Assembly: GCA_041617635.1 (NCBI GenBank)
Contig: JBFJOO010000003.1
Coordinates: 50,877 to 114,876 of the forward strand
Direction of reading: 5' to 3'
Origin: JAABRB01 sp041617635
GTDB taxonomy: Bacteria; Pseudomonadota; Gammaproteobacteria; Burkholderiales; SG8-39
DNA length: 64,000 nt
Position 1 is the first letter of the stretch; each line of letters starts with the position of its first letter. The position numbers were made by a program, and so were the translations under genes. The notes below the pieces were generated by a model that searched no databases, had not been told where the DNA came from, and was given only the letters and a program-made list of their open reading frames with translations. Below are positions 8,752 through 16,700 of the stretch, one piece after another.

Positions 8752-9225
8752 TTACGCCTGGCGATGCGATCCGGACGTCATGGCGGGATAGGGGGGCGCG
8801 GCGAGCGGCATCTCCGCCCGGGGCGTCGGGTCGACGCCCGGATCGGACGCGCGGCTCCCGCGCATGCCGGCCGGCAGCGGGACTTTCCCGAGCTTCGCGA
8901 GGCGCGCCTCGATCGCGAAACGGGTGCGGCTGTGGGTAGCGGCGAGCGCCTCCATGGACTGTCCGGCGGCGAAAGCGGACACGAGCTGCGCGTCTTCCTC
9001 GGGCGACCAGGGCTTGCCGGAGTTGCCCGGAAGACTCCGTGCCGGCTGCTTCGGCCTCCCCGTGGTCGCCTCGAGCGCGCGGATCGCGTGGTAAAGCGCG
9101 CGCACGGTGTCCGGGTGCTGATAGGGACTGTCGGCGGGGAAAGTCGCGCCGGTGACGGGGTCGGCGCCGTTTGCCAGCGCCTGCAGGGTTGCGAGCGCCC
9201 GTGCGTCGTTCATGGTCGCGGTCAT
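8752..9225 (-). CDS. unknown protein, first gene of the lexA operon
   Basis: A 157-residue protein resembling uncharacterised betaproteobacterial proteins. An AAGGAGA site supports ATG 9225; an in-frame ATG at 9213 is an alternative. The N-terminal half has a D-P-V-T-G-x-x-F-P-x-D-S-P-Y-Q-H-P-D-T-V-R-A-L motif. The centre (K-P-W-S-P-E-E-D-A-Q-L with R-T-R-F-A-I-E-A-R-L) looks like a Myb/SANT-type helix-turn-helix. A Pro-rich tail follows. It is the gene closest to the SOS box, 50 bases downstream, so it should be damage inducible. DNA binding is suggested only by the SANT-like helices. Confidence 0.75.
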   Translation of the reverse strand: MTATMNDARALATLQALANGADPVTGATFPADSPYQHPDTVRALYHAIRALEATTGRPKQPARSLPGNSGKPWSPEEDAQLVSAFAAGQSMEALAATHSRTRFAIEARLAKLGKVPLPAGMRGSRASDPGVDPTPRAEMPLAAPPYPAMTSGSHRQA

Positions 9226-9275
9226 GTCGTTCTCCTTGCGTTGCGTTATTACAGCCGAGGGCGCCACCCCGTACC

Positions 9276-9290
9276 CTGATTTTTATACAG
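9276..9290 (-). promoter_or_regulatory. LexA-like (SOS) box of the lexA-imuA-imuB operon
   Basis: On the minus strand the site reads CTGTATAAAAATCAG, flanked by TA on the left. The left half-site TACTGTATA is perfect; the spacing to CAG is nine rather than ten bases. It lies about 50 bases upstream of ATG 9225 and shares its left arm with the dnaE2 box. Confidence 0.65.
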
Positions 9291-9395
9291 TACCTGGCCA
9301 ATGCGCAAGGGGAGATTGACGCCGCGCTGCCAAGTCCTTGATTCTCATGAGGGCTGGTGGGGCCACGTCAGCCGCGCGCGGGCGTATCGCGAGCG

Positions 9396-9401
9396 TATAA
9401 T
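9396..9401 (+). promoter_or_regulatory. -10 element upstream of the DUF3460 gene
   Basis: A consensus TATAAT hexamer lies 52 bases ahead of ATG 9453 in the divergent intergenic region. No -35 hexamer is evident at the expected distance, so the promoter is only partly supported. Confidence 0.45.
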
Positions 9402-9452
9402 CGCGGCGCAGTTCACCCGCAACCGCATCGCTTCGAGGCCGCAACACACACC

Positions 9453-9656
9453 ATGGGCAAGAAGATCAAGACCGGCTATGAGTCCGACGTGACCCGGTTG
9501 ATCCGTGGCTTGCTCGAGGAGCGCCCGCAGATTGCCGAAGTCCAGAAGGCCGGCCGCTCGCTGTGGTGGGACAAGCGTTTGGATCTCGATCAGCTGCGCC
9601 GCGAGCGCGAGTCGCGCGTGCAGCAGAAGGGCTACGTCTATCAGATCGACGACTAG
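9453..9656 (+). CDS. DUF3460 family protein
   Basis: A 67-residue soluble protein typical of betaproteobacteria: G-Y-E-S-D-V-T-R-L-I-R-G-L at the N-terminus, then L-W-W-D-K-R and the C-terminal Q-Q-K-G-Y-V-Y-Q-I-D-D. Its function is not known. The longer open frame from 9357 has no family similarity ahead of M-G-K-K-I-K, so I start at ATG 9453. The TPR lipoprotein gene follows 22 bases later and may be co-transcribed. Confidence 0.85.
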   Translation: MGKKIKTGYESDVTRLIRGLLEERPQIAEVQKAGRSLWWDKRLDLDQLRRERESRVQQKGYVYQIDD

Positions 9657-9678
9657 CCGCGCGCTCGCCGTCGCGACG

Positions 9679-10383
9679 ATGGCGACGCTCCTCGTGGCCG
9701 CGCCCGGCTGCATTCCGCTAACGCCACAGGCCGCGATGGCCGTGGAGGTCTTCAAGCTGATGACGCCTGCGCTTCAGGCGTTGATGAACAACATGAAGAC
9801 GGTCGACGAGCCGAACCAGGCCGTGCTCGCCGAGCTCGAGGCGAAGAAGGACTGGGTCGGCATGGTCACCTTCGCGCAGCAGAATCTCAAGGTGGACCCG
9901 GCCAACGCCGACTGGTGGATGGTCGAAGGCTACGCCTTGACCCAGCAGGCGAAGTACGAGCAGGCGGTCGATTCGTTCAAGAAAGTGGTGCAGTACAGCC
10001 CGGACGAGATCGACGGCTACAACATGCTGGCCGAGACCTATCGCGTACTGGGAAAGCCCGAAGATTCCATTCGCACGCTCGATCGCGCCCTGCGCGTGAA
10101 TCAGGAGTCGGCGACGACCTACTTCCTGATCGGCGAGAGCTTCGTCGACCTCAAGCAGCCCGACCGCGCGATCGAGTACTACCAACTCGCATTGCGGCGC
10201 GACGGTAAGATGATTCCCGCGTGGTATGGCCTGGGGGTGGCCTATGCGCGGCTCGGGCGCACGGCCGAGTTCGACGAAGTGGAGCAGGGCCTGCGCCAGC
10301 TCGCGCCGTCCCGCGCCGATCAGCTCGCGCGGCTGCGGCCGCGCACTTTCGGATCGAGCTCCACCGCTCCTAGCCGGCAGTAA
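9679..10383 (+). CDS. TPR-repeat probable lipoprotein
   Basis: A 234-residue protein with a hydrophobic N-terminus ending V-A-A-P-G-C, an imperfect lipobox that suggests lipid attachment. It then carries about four tetratricopeptide repeats (motifs such as A-D-W-W-M-V-E-G-Y-A-L, A-V-D-S-F-K-K-V-V, T-Y-F-L-I-G-E-S-F and A-W-Y-G-L-G-V-A-Y-A). TPR arrays mediate protein-protein contacts, here probably in the periplasm. The n-region from ATG 9679 is short and uncharged, so a non-ATG start further upstream is possible. The 3' end overlaps the convergent SDR gene by 14 bases. Confidence 0.75.
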   Translation: MATLLVAAPGCIPLTPQAAMAVEVFKLMTPALQALMNNMKTVDEPNQAVLAELEAKKDWVGMVTFAQQNLKVDPANADWWMVEGYALTQQAKYEQAVDSFKKVVQYSPDEIDGYNMLAETYRVLGKPEDSIRTLDRALRVNQESATTYFLIGESFVDLKQPDRAIEYYQLALRRDGKMIPAWYGLGVAYARLGRTAEFDEVEQGLRQLAPSRADQLARLRPRTFGSSSTAPSRQ

Positions 10384-11125
10384 GTCCGTCGTCGGCGGCG
10401 ATCGCCGCGCCATTCACGAACCCGGACCGGTCAGAAGCGAGCAGGAGGACCAGCCCGTCGAGGTCTTCGGGCTTGCCCACGCGCCGGCGTGGCAGCTGTG
10501 CGAGGAGCTTGCGGCCGCCCTCGGTGTTCCAGTAGTCGCGGTTGATCTCGGTCTCGATATAGCCGGGGCAGAGCGCGTTCACGTTGATGTTGTAGCGACC
10601 CCATTCCAGGGCCATCGAGCGCGTCATGTGGATGACGCCAGCTTTGGACATTCCGTACACCGAGATCTGGCCGAGCGGCTGCAGGCCGGCGGCCGAGGCG
10701 ATGTTGATGATGCGACCGGGCCGCTTGCTGGCGATCATGCTCCGGCCGACCGCCTGCGCGACGAAGAACGCGCCCTTGAGATTCGTGTTCATCACGAAGT
10801 CGTAGTCCGGCTCTTCGATGTCGCCAATCCGGGCGGTGACCGACACGCCGGAGTTGTTGACGAGCACGTCGATCGGGCCGAGCGCGGCTTCGGCCGCGGC
10901 GACGCCCGCGCGGACCGAAGCGACATCGGTCACATCCATTGCGACCGCGTGCGCGCGGCCGCCGTTTTGCGCGATCGCGCTGGCCAGCTGCTCGAGCCGA
11001 TCGAGGCGGCGGGCGGCGATCGCAACCGCAGCGCCGGATTCAGCGAGCAAGCGCGCGAAGCGGTCCCCCAATCCCGACGAGGCGCCGGTGACCAGCGCCG
11101 TCTTGCCGTCCAGCCGTAGCTCCAC
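10370..11125 (-). CDS. SDR family NAD(P)-dependent oxidoreductase
   Basis: A 251-residue classical short-chain dehydrogenase. It has the cofactor motif T-G-A-S-S-G-L-G near residue 14, N-N-S-G near 90, a catalytic Ser, and Y-G-M-S-K (Tyr-x-x-x-Lys) near 157, followed by P-G-Y-I-E-T. A perfect AAGGAGGT site precedes GTG 11125. The enoyl-CoA hydratase gene is divergent from it. This and the hydratase suggest acyl-CoA or short-chain alcohol metabolism, but the substrate cannot be deduced. The stop overlaps the TPR gene. Confidence 0.88.
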   Translation of the reverse strand: MELRLDGKTALVTGASSGLGDRFARLLAESGAAVAIAARRLDRLEQLASAIAQNGGRAHAVAMDVTDVASVRAGVAAAEAALGPIDVLVNNSGVSVTARIGDIEEPDYDFVMNTNLKGAFFVAQAVGRSMIASKRPGRIINIASAAGLQPLGQISVYGMSKAGVIHMTRSMALEWGRYNINVNALCPGYIETEINRDYWNTEGGRKLLAQLPRRRVGKPEDLDGLVLLLASDRSGFVNGAAIAADDGLTAG

Positions 11126-11229
11126 GTGACCTCCTTCACGAATCCGCCGCGCCGACGATTATACGGATGAGGTGGTCGTTGCCTGCGCGCGGGCGCGCGG
11201 GCTACACTTCGCCGTCCCCGAGGGACCCG

Positions 11230-11997
11230 ATGAGCGATCTGCTGCGTACCTACGAGCGTGGTGTTCTGCGCGTGACGCTCAACCGCCCGGAACGACGCAA
11301 CGCGCTCACGCGATCGATGCTGCGCGAGCTGCGGCTCGTCTTCGAGGCGCACGCCGCACAGGAGGATCTGCGGCTTGCCATTCTTACCGGCGCCGGTTCG
11401 GTGGCGTTTTCGGCCGGTGGCGACTTGGACGATCTCGCGGCGCTCGAGGCACCCGAGCAGGTCGAGGCGTTTGCGCGCGAGGGGCTTGCGGCGCTCGATG
11501 CGATCCGCGGTTTCCCGGTCCCCTCGGTTGCCGCGCTCAATGGCGTGACGCTGGGTGAGGGCGCCGAGCTCGCGCTGGCGTGCGACATGCGCGTCGCCGC
11601 GCGGGATACGTGGTTCGGCTTCGTGCACGCTCACCTGCATCTCTCCACGGCGTTTGGCGGCGGCACCGATCTCCTGCGGTTGGTCGGCCGCGCGCGCGGG
11701 CTGGAGCTGCTCGCGACCGCCCGCAGGCTGTCGGCGGAGGAGGCGCATGCGCTGGGGATCATCAACCGCATCGCTGCGCCGGAGAGTGATTTTCCGGAGG
11801 ACGTCGAGCGTTTCGTCGCACCGATATGCGAGCACCAGCCGCACGTCTTGCGCGCCATCAAGGCGCTCGCGCTCGCCGAACGGCGCGGCGCGTCCGTCGC
11901 GGAGTTGCGGGAATACGAGATCGTCGCGTTTCTGGAGACATCCACTCACGAGGCGCACCGAGCGCTGCTCGGAAAGCTGCAAGCAGAACGAGGCTGA
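11230..11997 (+). CDS. enoyl-CoA hydratase/isomerase family protein
   Basis: A 255-residue crotonase-fold protein that acts on acyl-CoA thioesters. The N-terminus has the family N-R-P-E-R-R-N-A-L motif. The oxyanion-hole segment appears as F-S-A-G-G-D-L-D-D-L and A-L-N-G-V-T-L-G-E-G-A-E-L-A-L-A-C-D. The C-terminus is the usual helical cap. A GAGGGA site supports ATG 11230. Its last 56 coding bases belong to a 60-bp sequence repeated exactly 128 bases downstream, next to the FAH-family start. The specific reaction (hydratase or isomerase) is not determined. Confidence 0.88.
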   Translation: MSDLLRTYERGVLRVTLNRPERRNALTRSMLRELRLVFEAHAAQEDLRLAILTGAGSVAFSAGGDLDDLAALEAPEQVEAFAREGLAALDAIRGFPVPSVAALNGVTLGEGAELALACDMRVAARDTWFGFVHAHLHLSTAFGGGTDLLRLVGRARGLELLATARRLSAEEAHALGIINRIAAPESDFPEDVERFVAPICEHQPHVLRAIKALALAERRGASVAELREYEIVAFLETSTHEAHRALLGKLQAERG

Positions 11998-12001
11998 TAC
12001 A
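11942..12001 (+). repeat. 60-bp direct repeat, copy 1
   Basis: Covers the 3' coding end and stop of the enoyl-CoA hydratase gene plus the GAGG ribosome site after it. It is identical over 60 bases to 12070-12129; the two copies are offset by 128 bases. Confidence 0.97.
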
Positions 12002-12040
12002 GTGCTTGGCATTGCGGTGCGCCTGCAGCTTGGGGGATTT

Positions 12041-12063
12041 GCAAGGGGGCATCGACCCCTTGC
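12041..12063. other. hairpin between the two 60-bp repeat copies
   Basis: GCAAGGGG and CCCCTTGC form a perfect 8-bp stem around a 7-base loop inside the 68-base segment that separates the repeat copies. There is no T run, so it is not a classical terminator. Confidence 0.6.
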
Positions 12064-12069
12064 TCGTTC

Positions 12070-12129
12070 CCACTCACGAGGCGCACCGAGCGCTGCTCGG
12101 AAAGCTGCAAGCAGAACGAGGCTGATACA
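12070..12129 (+). repeat. 60-bp direct repeat, copy 2
   Basis: An exact second copy of 11942-12001. It ends at the base before the TTG start of the FAH-family gene, so the FAH ribosome site (GAGG) lies inside the repeat. Confidence 0.97.
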
Positions 12130-12990
12130 TTGATCCTCTGCCGATTTGACGATGATCGACTGGGCGTCGTGGAGCGGGATGTGGTTCGCGACGTGACGCC
12201 CGCGCTCGAAAACCTGCCGCGCTACGGCTACCCCCTGCCGCGCTTCGATCCATTGATCGCGAACCTCGCGGACATGAGAACGAAGATCGAGTCACTCGCC
12301 GCCAGCGCGCCGCGCCAGCCGCTCAGAGCGGTCAAGCTGCTCAGTCCGGTCGCGAACCCGGGCAAGATCATTGCCGCCCCGGTGAACTACCTCAAGCACT
12401 TGGAGGAGGCGCGCGCGGACACGGGAATTCACCATCAGAACACCGTCGACGACATTTACCGCGTGGGCCTGTTCCTGAAGGCGACGAGCTCGCTCGTCGG
12501 ACCGAGCGAAGGGGTTGGGCTCCAGCACCTCGAGCGGCGTAACGACCACGAAGTCGAGCTGGCGCTGGTGATCGGCAAGGCCGGCAGGAATATTCCACGC
12601 TCCCGGGCGCTCGAGCATGTCGCGGGCTACTGCATCGGCCTGGACATGACGGTGCGCGGACCCGAGGAGCGCAGCTTGCGCAAGTCCATCGACGGTTACA
12701 CGGTCTTGGGCCCGTGGTTCGTGACGGCCGATGCGGTACCGAATCCCGCGGAGCTAGATATCTCGATAACGGTCAACGGCGAGCCGCGGCAGAGCGCGAA
12801 CACCCGGGACCTGGTGATGGGCATTCCCGAGCTGATCGAGTTCGCCGCCTCCTACTACACGCTCCACCCGGGCGACGTGCTGCTCACGGGAACGCCGGAG
12901 GGGGTCGGTCCGGTCAAGCCCGGCGACCTCATGGTCGCGGAAATCGAAGGCATCGGGCGGATGGAAGTCGCAGTGCGTTCGGTCAACTAG
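12130..12990 (+). CDS. fumarylacetoacetate hydrolase family protein
   Basis: A 286-residue FAH-fold enzyme. Members cleave C-C bonds or hydrate/decarboxylate small keto-acids using a bound divalent metal. The catalytic region appears as V-N-Y-L-K-H-L near residue 86, the metal-binding E-V-E-L-A-L-V-I-G near 140, and the family C-terminus L-T-G-T-P-E-G-V-G-P-V-K-P-G-D. The start is TTG 12130, preceded by GAGG inside the 60-bp repeat. It is probably co-transcribed with the enoyl-CoA hydratase. The substrate is unknown; the neighbours suggest aromatic or acyl-CoA breakdown. Confidence 0.88.
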   Translation: MILCRFDDDRLGVVERDVVRDVTPALENLPRYGYPLPRFDPLIANLADMRTKIESLAASAPRQPLRAVKLLSPVANPGKIIAAPVNYLKHLEEARADTGIHHQNTVDDIYRVGLFLKATSSLVGPSEGVGLQHLERRNDHEVELALVIGKAGRNIPRSRALEHVAGYCIGLDMTVRGPEERSLRKSIDGYTVLGPWFVTADAVPNPAELDISITVNGEPRQSANTRDLVMGIPELIEFAASYYTLHPGDVLLTGTPEGVGPVKPGDLMVAEIEGIGRMEVAVRSVN

Positions 12991-13151
12991 GCGATCCGAC
13001 GCGCCGTTTCGCAGAGCGGGGCTTCCCGATTCCCCGCTCACGCCTCGCATGGCGTTGATGTGGGCGTTGCACCAAGCGCGTTTGACCTGGCTCAAAGCAG
13101 TGGCGCTTGGCGCGCTCCAGAATCGGAGCGACCTTCTCTCGGGAATGTGCC

Positions 13152-13733
13152 ATGAGAACCGCACTCTTCGTGATCCGTGCCGAGCATCGCAGCCTCGGCG
13201 CCGTTCTTCATGCCTTGCAATACCTGGTGCGGGATGTGCGCAAGAACGGGCGCAAGGTGGACTTCGAGGTGCTGCGGGCAATGGTTCACTACATCGACAC
13301 GTTTCCCGAGAAGCTGCACCACCCGAAGGAGGACCGTTACCTGTTCGCGCGGCTGCGCCAGCGCACGCAAGAGGGGAACGCGGTGCTCGACGAGCTCGAG
13401 ACACAGCATGTCCAGGGTGCCAAGCTGATACGCGACCTGGAGCAAAGCTTGCTGCGCTGGGAGGTGGGTGGCGAGGAGCACTTCGCCGCTTTCGCGGACG
13501 AGGTGGATCGTTATGCCGAATTCTACTGGCGCCACATGCGGCAAGAGGAGGACGATATCCTGCCGCTGGCGGAGCGGTTTCTCACGGAGCAAGACTGGCG
13601 CGAGATCGATGCAGCGTTCGCCCACAACGCCGATCCGCTGATCGGCAAGGACGTGGAGAAGGATTTCGATCGGCTGTTCAAGCACATCCTCAACATCACC
13701 CCGCCGCCGATGGGGGTCGGACCGCAGCGCTAG
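13152..13733 (+). CDS. hemerythrin domain protein
   Basis: A 193-residue four-helix protein with the diiron ligand pattern: His12, His56 with Glu60 (H-H-P-K-E), His86, and His128 with Glu133 (H-M-R-Q-E-E). Such cytoplasmic hemerythrins bind oxygen or sense oxidative or nitrosative conditions and iron. I start at ATG 13152 because the family begins at M-R-T-A-L-F-V-I-R-A-E-H. The 161 bases between the FAH-family gene and this start contain no recognised feature. It ends four bases before the convergent flavoprotein gene. Confidence 0.88.
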   Translation: MRTALFVIRAEHRSLGAVLHALQYLVRDVRKNGRKVDFEVLRAMVHYIDTFPEKLHHPKEDRYLFARLRQRTQEGNAVLDELETQHVQGAKLIRDLEQSLLRWEVGGEEHFAAFADEVDRYAEFYWRHMRQEEDDILPLAERFLTEQDWREIDAAFAHNADPLIGKDVEKDFDRLFKHILNITPPPMGVGPQR

Positions 13734-13737
13734 TTCG

Positions 13738-16700
13738 CTAGACGAACTCCCGCGCGCGGCGCAGCTCCGGCATGCAGTGGTGCAGCCACTGCGCGGTGAC
13801 CTTCTCGGTGAGCGCGTTCTGCTTCAGGCGCTCGGAGAGCGAGAGAAAATCGACCCGGTCGAGCGGCTGGTCCTGGTTGAAGCAGGAAAAGACGTAGGAG
13901 ACCTTGCCGGTCTGCGGATCACGGTGCGGCTGCAGGCACTGCGCGCAGATCTCCTTCATCATGCACTGCATGGGCGAGTTGATCGAGCCGAGCGCGGTGT
14001 GCTCGGGTTTGAGGAACGGCGCGAGCACCGCGTGGCGCGCGCGCGCCACCGCGGCCATCATGCGGTCGGAGCCGATCACGATGACACGGTCGGCCTGACG
14101 CATGTCGATCGGCTGCGCGCCGAGCCGGTCGGACGCGTACGCTTCCATCGCCTGAACGATGTTGCCGACCGTCGCCAGGTCCTGCGGCCGGCTCGGCTCG
14201 AACCCGGGCTCCTCGTCGCAGCACCACACCACCACGTCCGCGGCGGCCTCGATGTTCGGCACGTGATACCGGTCGATGACCTTCTTGTAGCCGGCGAAAT
14301 AGAGCACTTTCGAGCCGCGGGCGCGAAACGCCTGGCCGATCGAGAAAAGCACCGCATTGCCGAGCCCGCCACCGACGAGCACCACCGTTTCGTTCGGCTC
14401 GATATGAGTCGGGGTTCCGGTCGGGCCCATAAGCACGACCGGCTCGTCCGGCTGCAACATCGCGCAGAGATCGGACGAGCCGCCCATCTCCAGCACGATC
14501 GTCGATACGAGGCCCTCTCCACGGTCGACCCACGCGCCGGTCAGCGCGAGGCCCTCCATCTGCATCCGCGTCGCGCCGGCGCGGCCGGCCTCGTCCACGC
14601 GCGGCGCAAGCGTCTCGAAATTCTGCAGCCTGAAGAACTGACCCGGTTCGAAGCGTCGGGCCGCAGCGGGCGCGTGCACGATCACCTCGACGATGGTCGG
14701 CGTGAGCCGCTTCACTTCCCGTACGCGCGGCCGCAAGTCATGGTCGAGTCGCCGCACGAAGTCGGCATCGGACCCAACGTCGGCCGGCGCGCGACCGGCA
14801 AGCACGCGCGAGACGACCGGATAGCCCTGCTTGGTGGAACCGAGCGCCTTGACGACGTTGCCGAAATAGGACGGATGCAGGTCGCCGAAGAACGAGACGA
14901 AGCGGCCGTCCGGGAGGCGCGAGAGCAGCACATCGGAGCGCTGCGGCTTGGAGATCGAGAATTCCGGCTTGAGCGGCGCGCCGGCCTCGTCGCAAGCGCG
15001 GAAATACTTGCCATCGAGCGCGAAGTGCGCGGCATCTTCGCGCGCGAGCACCGTGTTGGGCTGCGTGCCGGCGGCGATGAAGACTGAATAGGTGGGGAGT
15101 CGCAACTCTCCGTCGTCGATTCCCTTGCCGTCTGCGCCGAACTTCTGGCGCCGGAAGCGCATGCCGCTCACCGCGCCGTAGTCGTCGACTTCGATCGCGA
15201 GCGGTGTCAGCCCCTCGGCGAAGATGATTCCTTCCTCGAGCGCTTTCTCCACTTCCTCGTGATTCAGCGTGTAGGAGGGGCTATCGATCAGGCGGCGCCG
15301 GTAGGCGATCGTCGCGCCGCCCCAGTGCTGCAGCAGCTCGGCGATCCGTGGCGCGCGGCCCTCGGCGGCCGCCTTGCGGCGCTCGGCGCGGATCGCGCGG
15401 GCATGTGACAGAAACTCCTCCGCGATCTCGCGCTCCTCCGGCGTCCAGCGATCGCGGATCGCGTCCTCGCCGGTCGCGGCGGAGAGATCCTGGAAGCGCG
15501 CGAGAAACTTCTCGACCTGTACGACGTAATAGGCGAGGGATTCGGTGGCGGTGTCGATGGCGGTGAGTCCGCCGCCGATGATCACCACCGGCAGGCGGAG
15601 CTGCATATTGGCGATCGAGTCGCGCTTCGCGGCGCCGGTGAGCTGCAGCGCCATGAGGAAGTCCGACGCGGTGCGCACCCCGCGGGCGAGGCCGTTCGGA
15701 ATGTCCAGGGTGGTGGGCTTACCGGCCCCCATGCAGAGCGCGACATGGTCGAAGCCCATGGCCATGGCGTCGTCGAGCGTGATCGTTCCGCCGAATCGCA
15801 CGCCGCCGTACATGGCGAACTCGCTGCGCCGCTCGAGCAGCAGCCGCACGAGCTTCAGAAAGTTCTTGTCCCAGCGCACCGTGATGCCGTACTCGGCGAC
15901 TCCCCCGAAACCCGCCATCGCGCGCGAGTCGAGCGGCTCGTACATGCTCATCGCGTCGCGGAGCGGCGCGAAGGGTACGCGGCTCCCGTCGGTGCGCACG
16001 CCGGAAAGATTCTCGGACAGCGGCTCGATCTTGAGGCCGTCGATGCCGACGACTTGGTGGCCCTCGTTCATGAGGTGGTGCGCGAGACTGAAGCCGGCCG
16101 GACCCATGCCGACGATCAGCACCCGCCGGCCGGTGCGAGCTTTCGGCAGCGGGGCGCGCACGTTCAGCGGATTCCACCGCGTGAGCAGGCCATAGATCTC
16201 GAAGCCCCACGGCAGCGTGAGCACGTCCTTCAGCGTGCGGGTCTCGGCCTGCGGGATGTTGACCGGCTCCTGTTTCTGGTAGATGCAGGCCTTCATGCAG
16301 TCGTTGCAGATGCGATGCCCGGTTGCGGCGCACATCGGGTTGTCGATCACGATCGTCGCCAGCGCGGAGATCGAGAGGCCCTGGGTCTTCAGGGTATGAA
16401 ACTCGGAGATCTTCTCGTCGAGCGGACAGCCGGCGAGCGTGACGCCGAAGGCGCTTTTCTTGAATGTGACCTTTTCCGGCGCGTCGGGCGCGGGTTTCTC
16501 GCGCAGGCCCTTCGAGCAGGAATCCTTGCCTTGCGTGTGACACCAGATGCAATAGTTCGCGTGGTCAAGCGCGCCGACCAGATCGGTGCCGGGATCGGTC
16601 AGCTTGAAACCCTCGCGGCGGCGGATGTGCTCGGGCTTGATGCGATGGGCGCTCGCGCCCTGGAGGTTCACCGTCTCCGCGCGATGGATGAGGTGGCGTG

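Noticed and set aside
11826..12125. 99-codon frame running through both 60-bp repeats
   Set aside because: It is an alternate frame of the hydratase 3' end extended by the duplication; no start signal and no family match.
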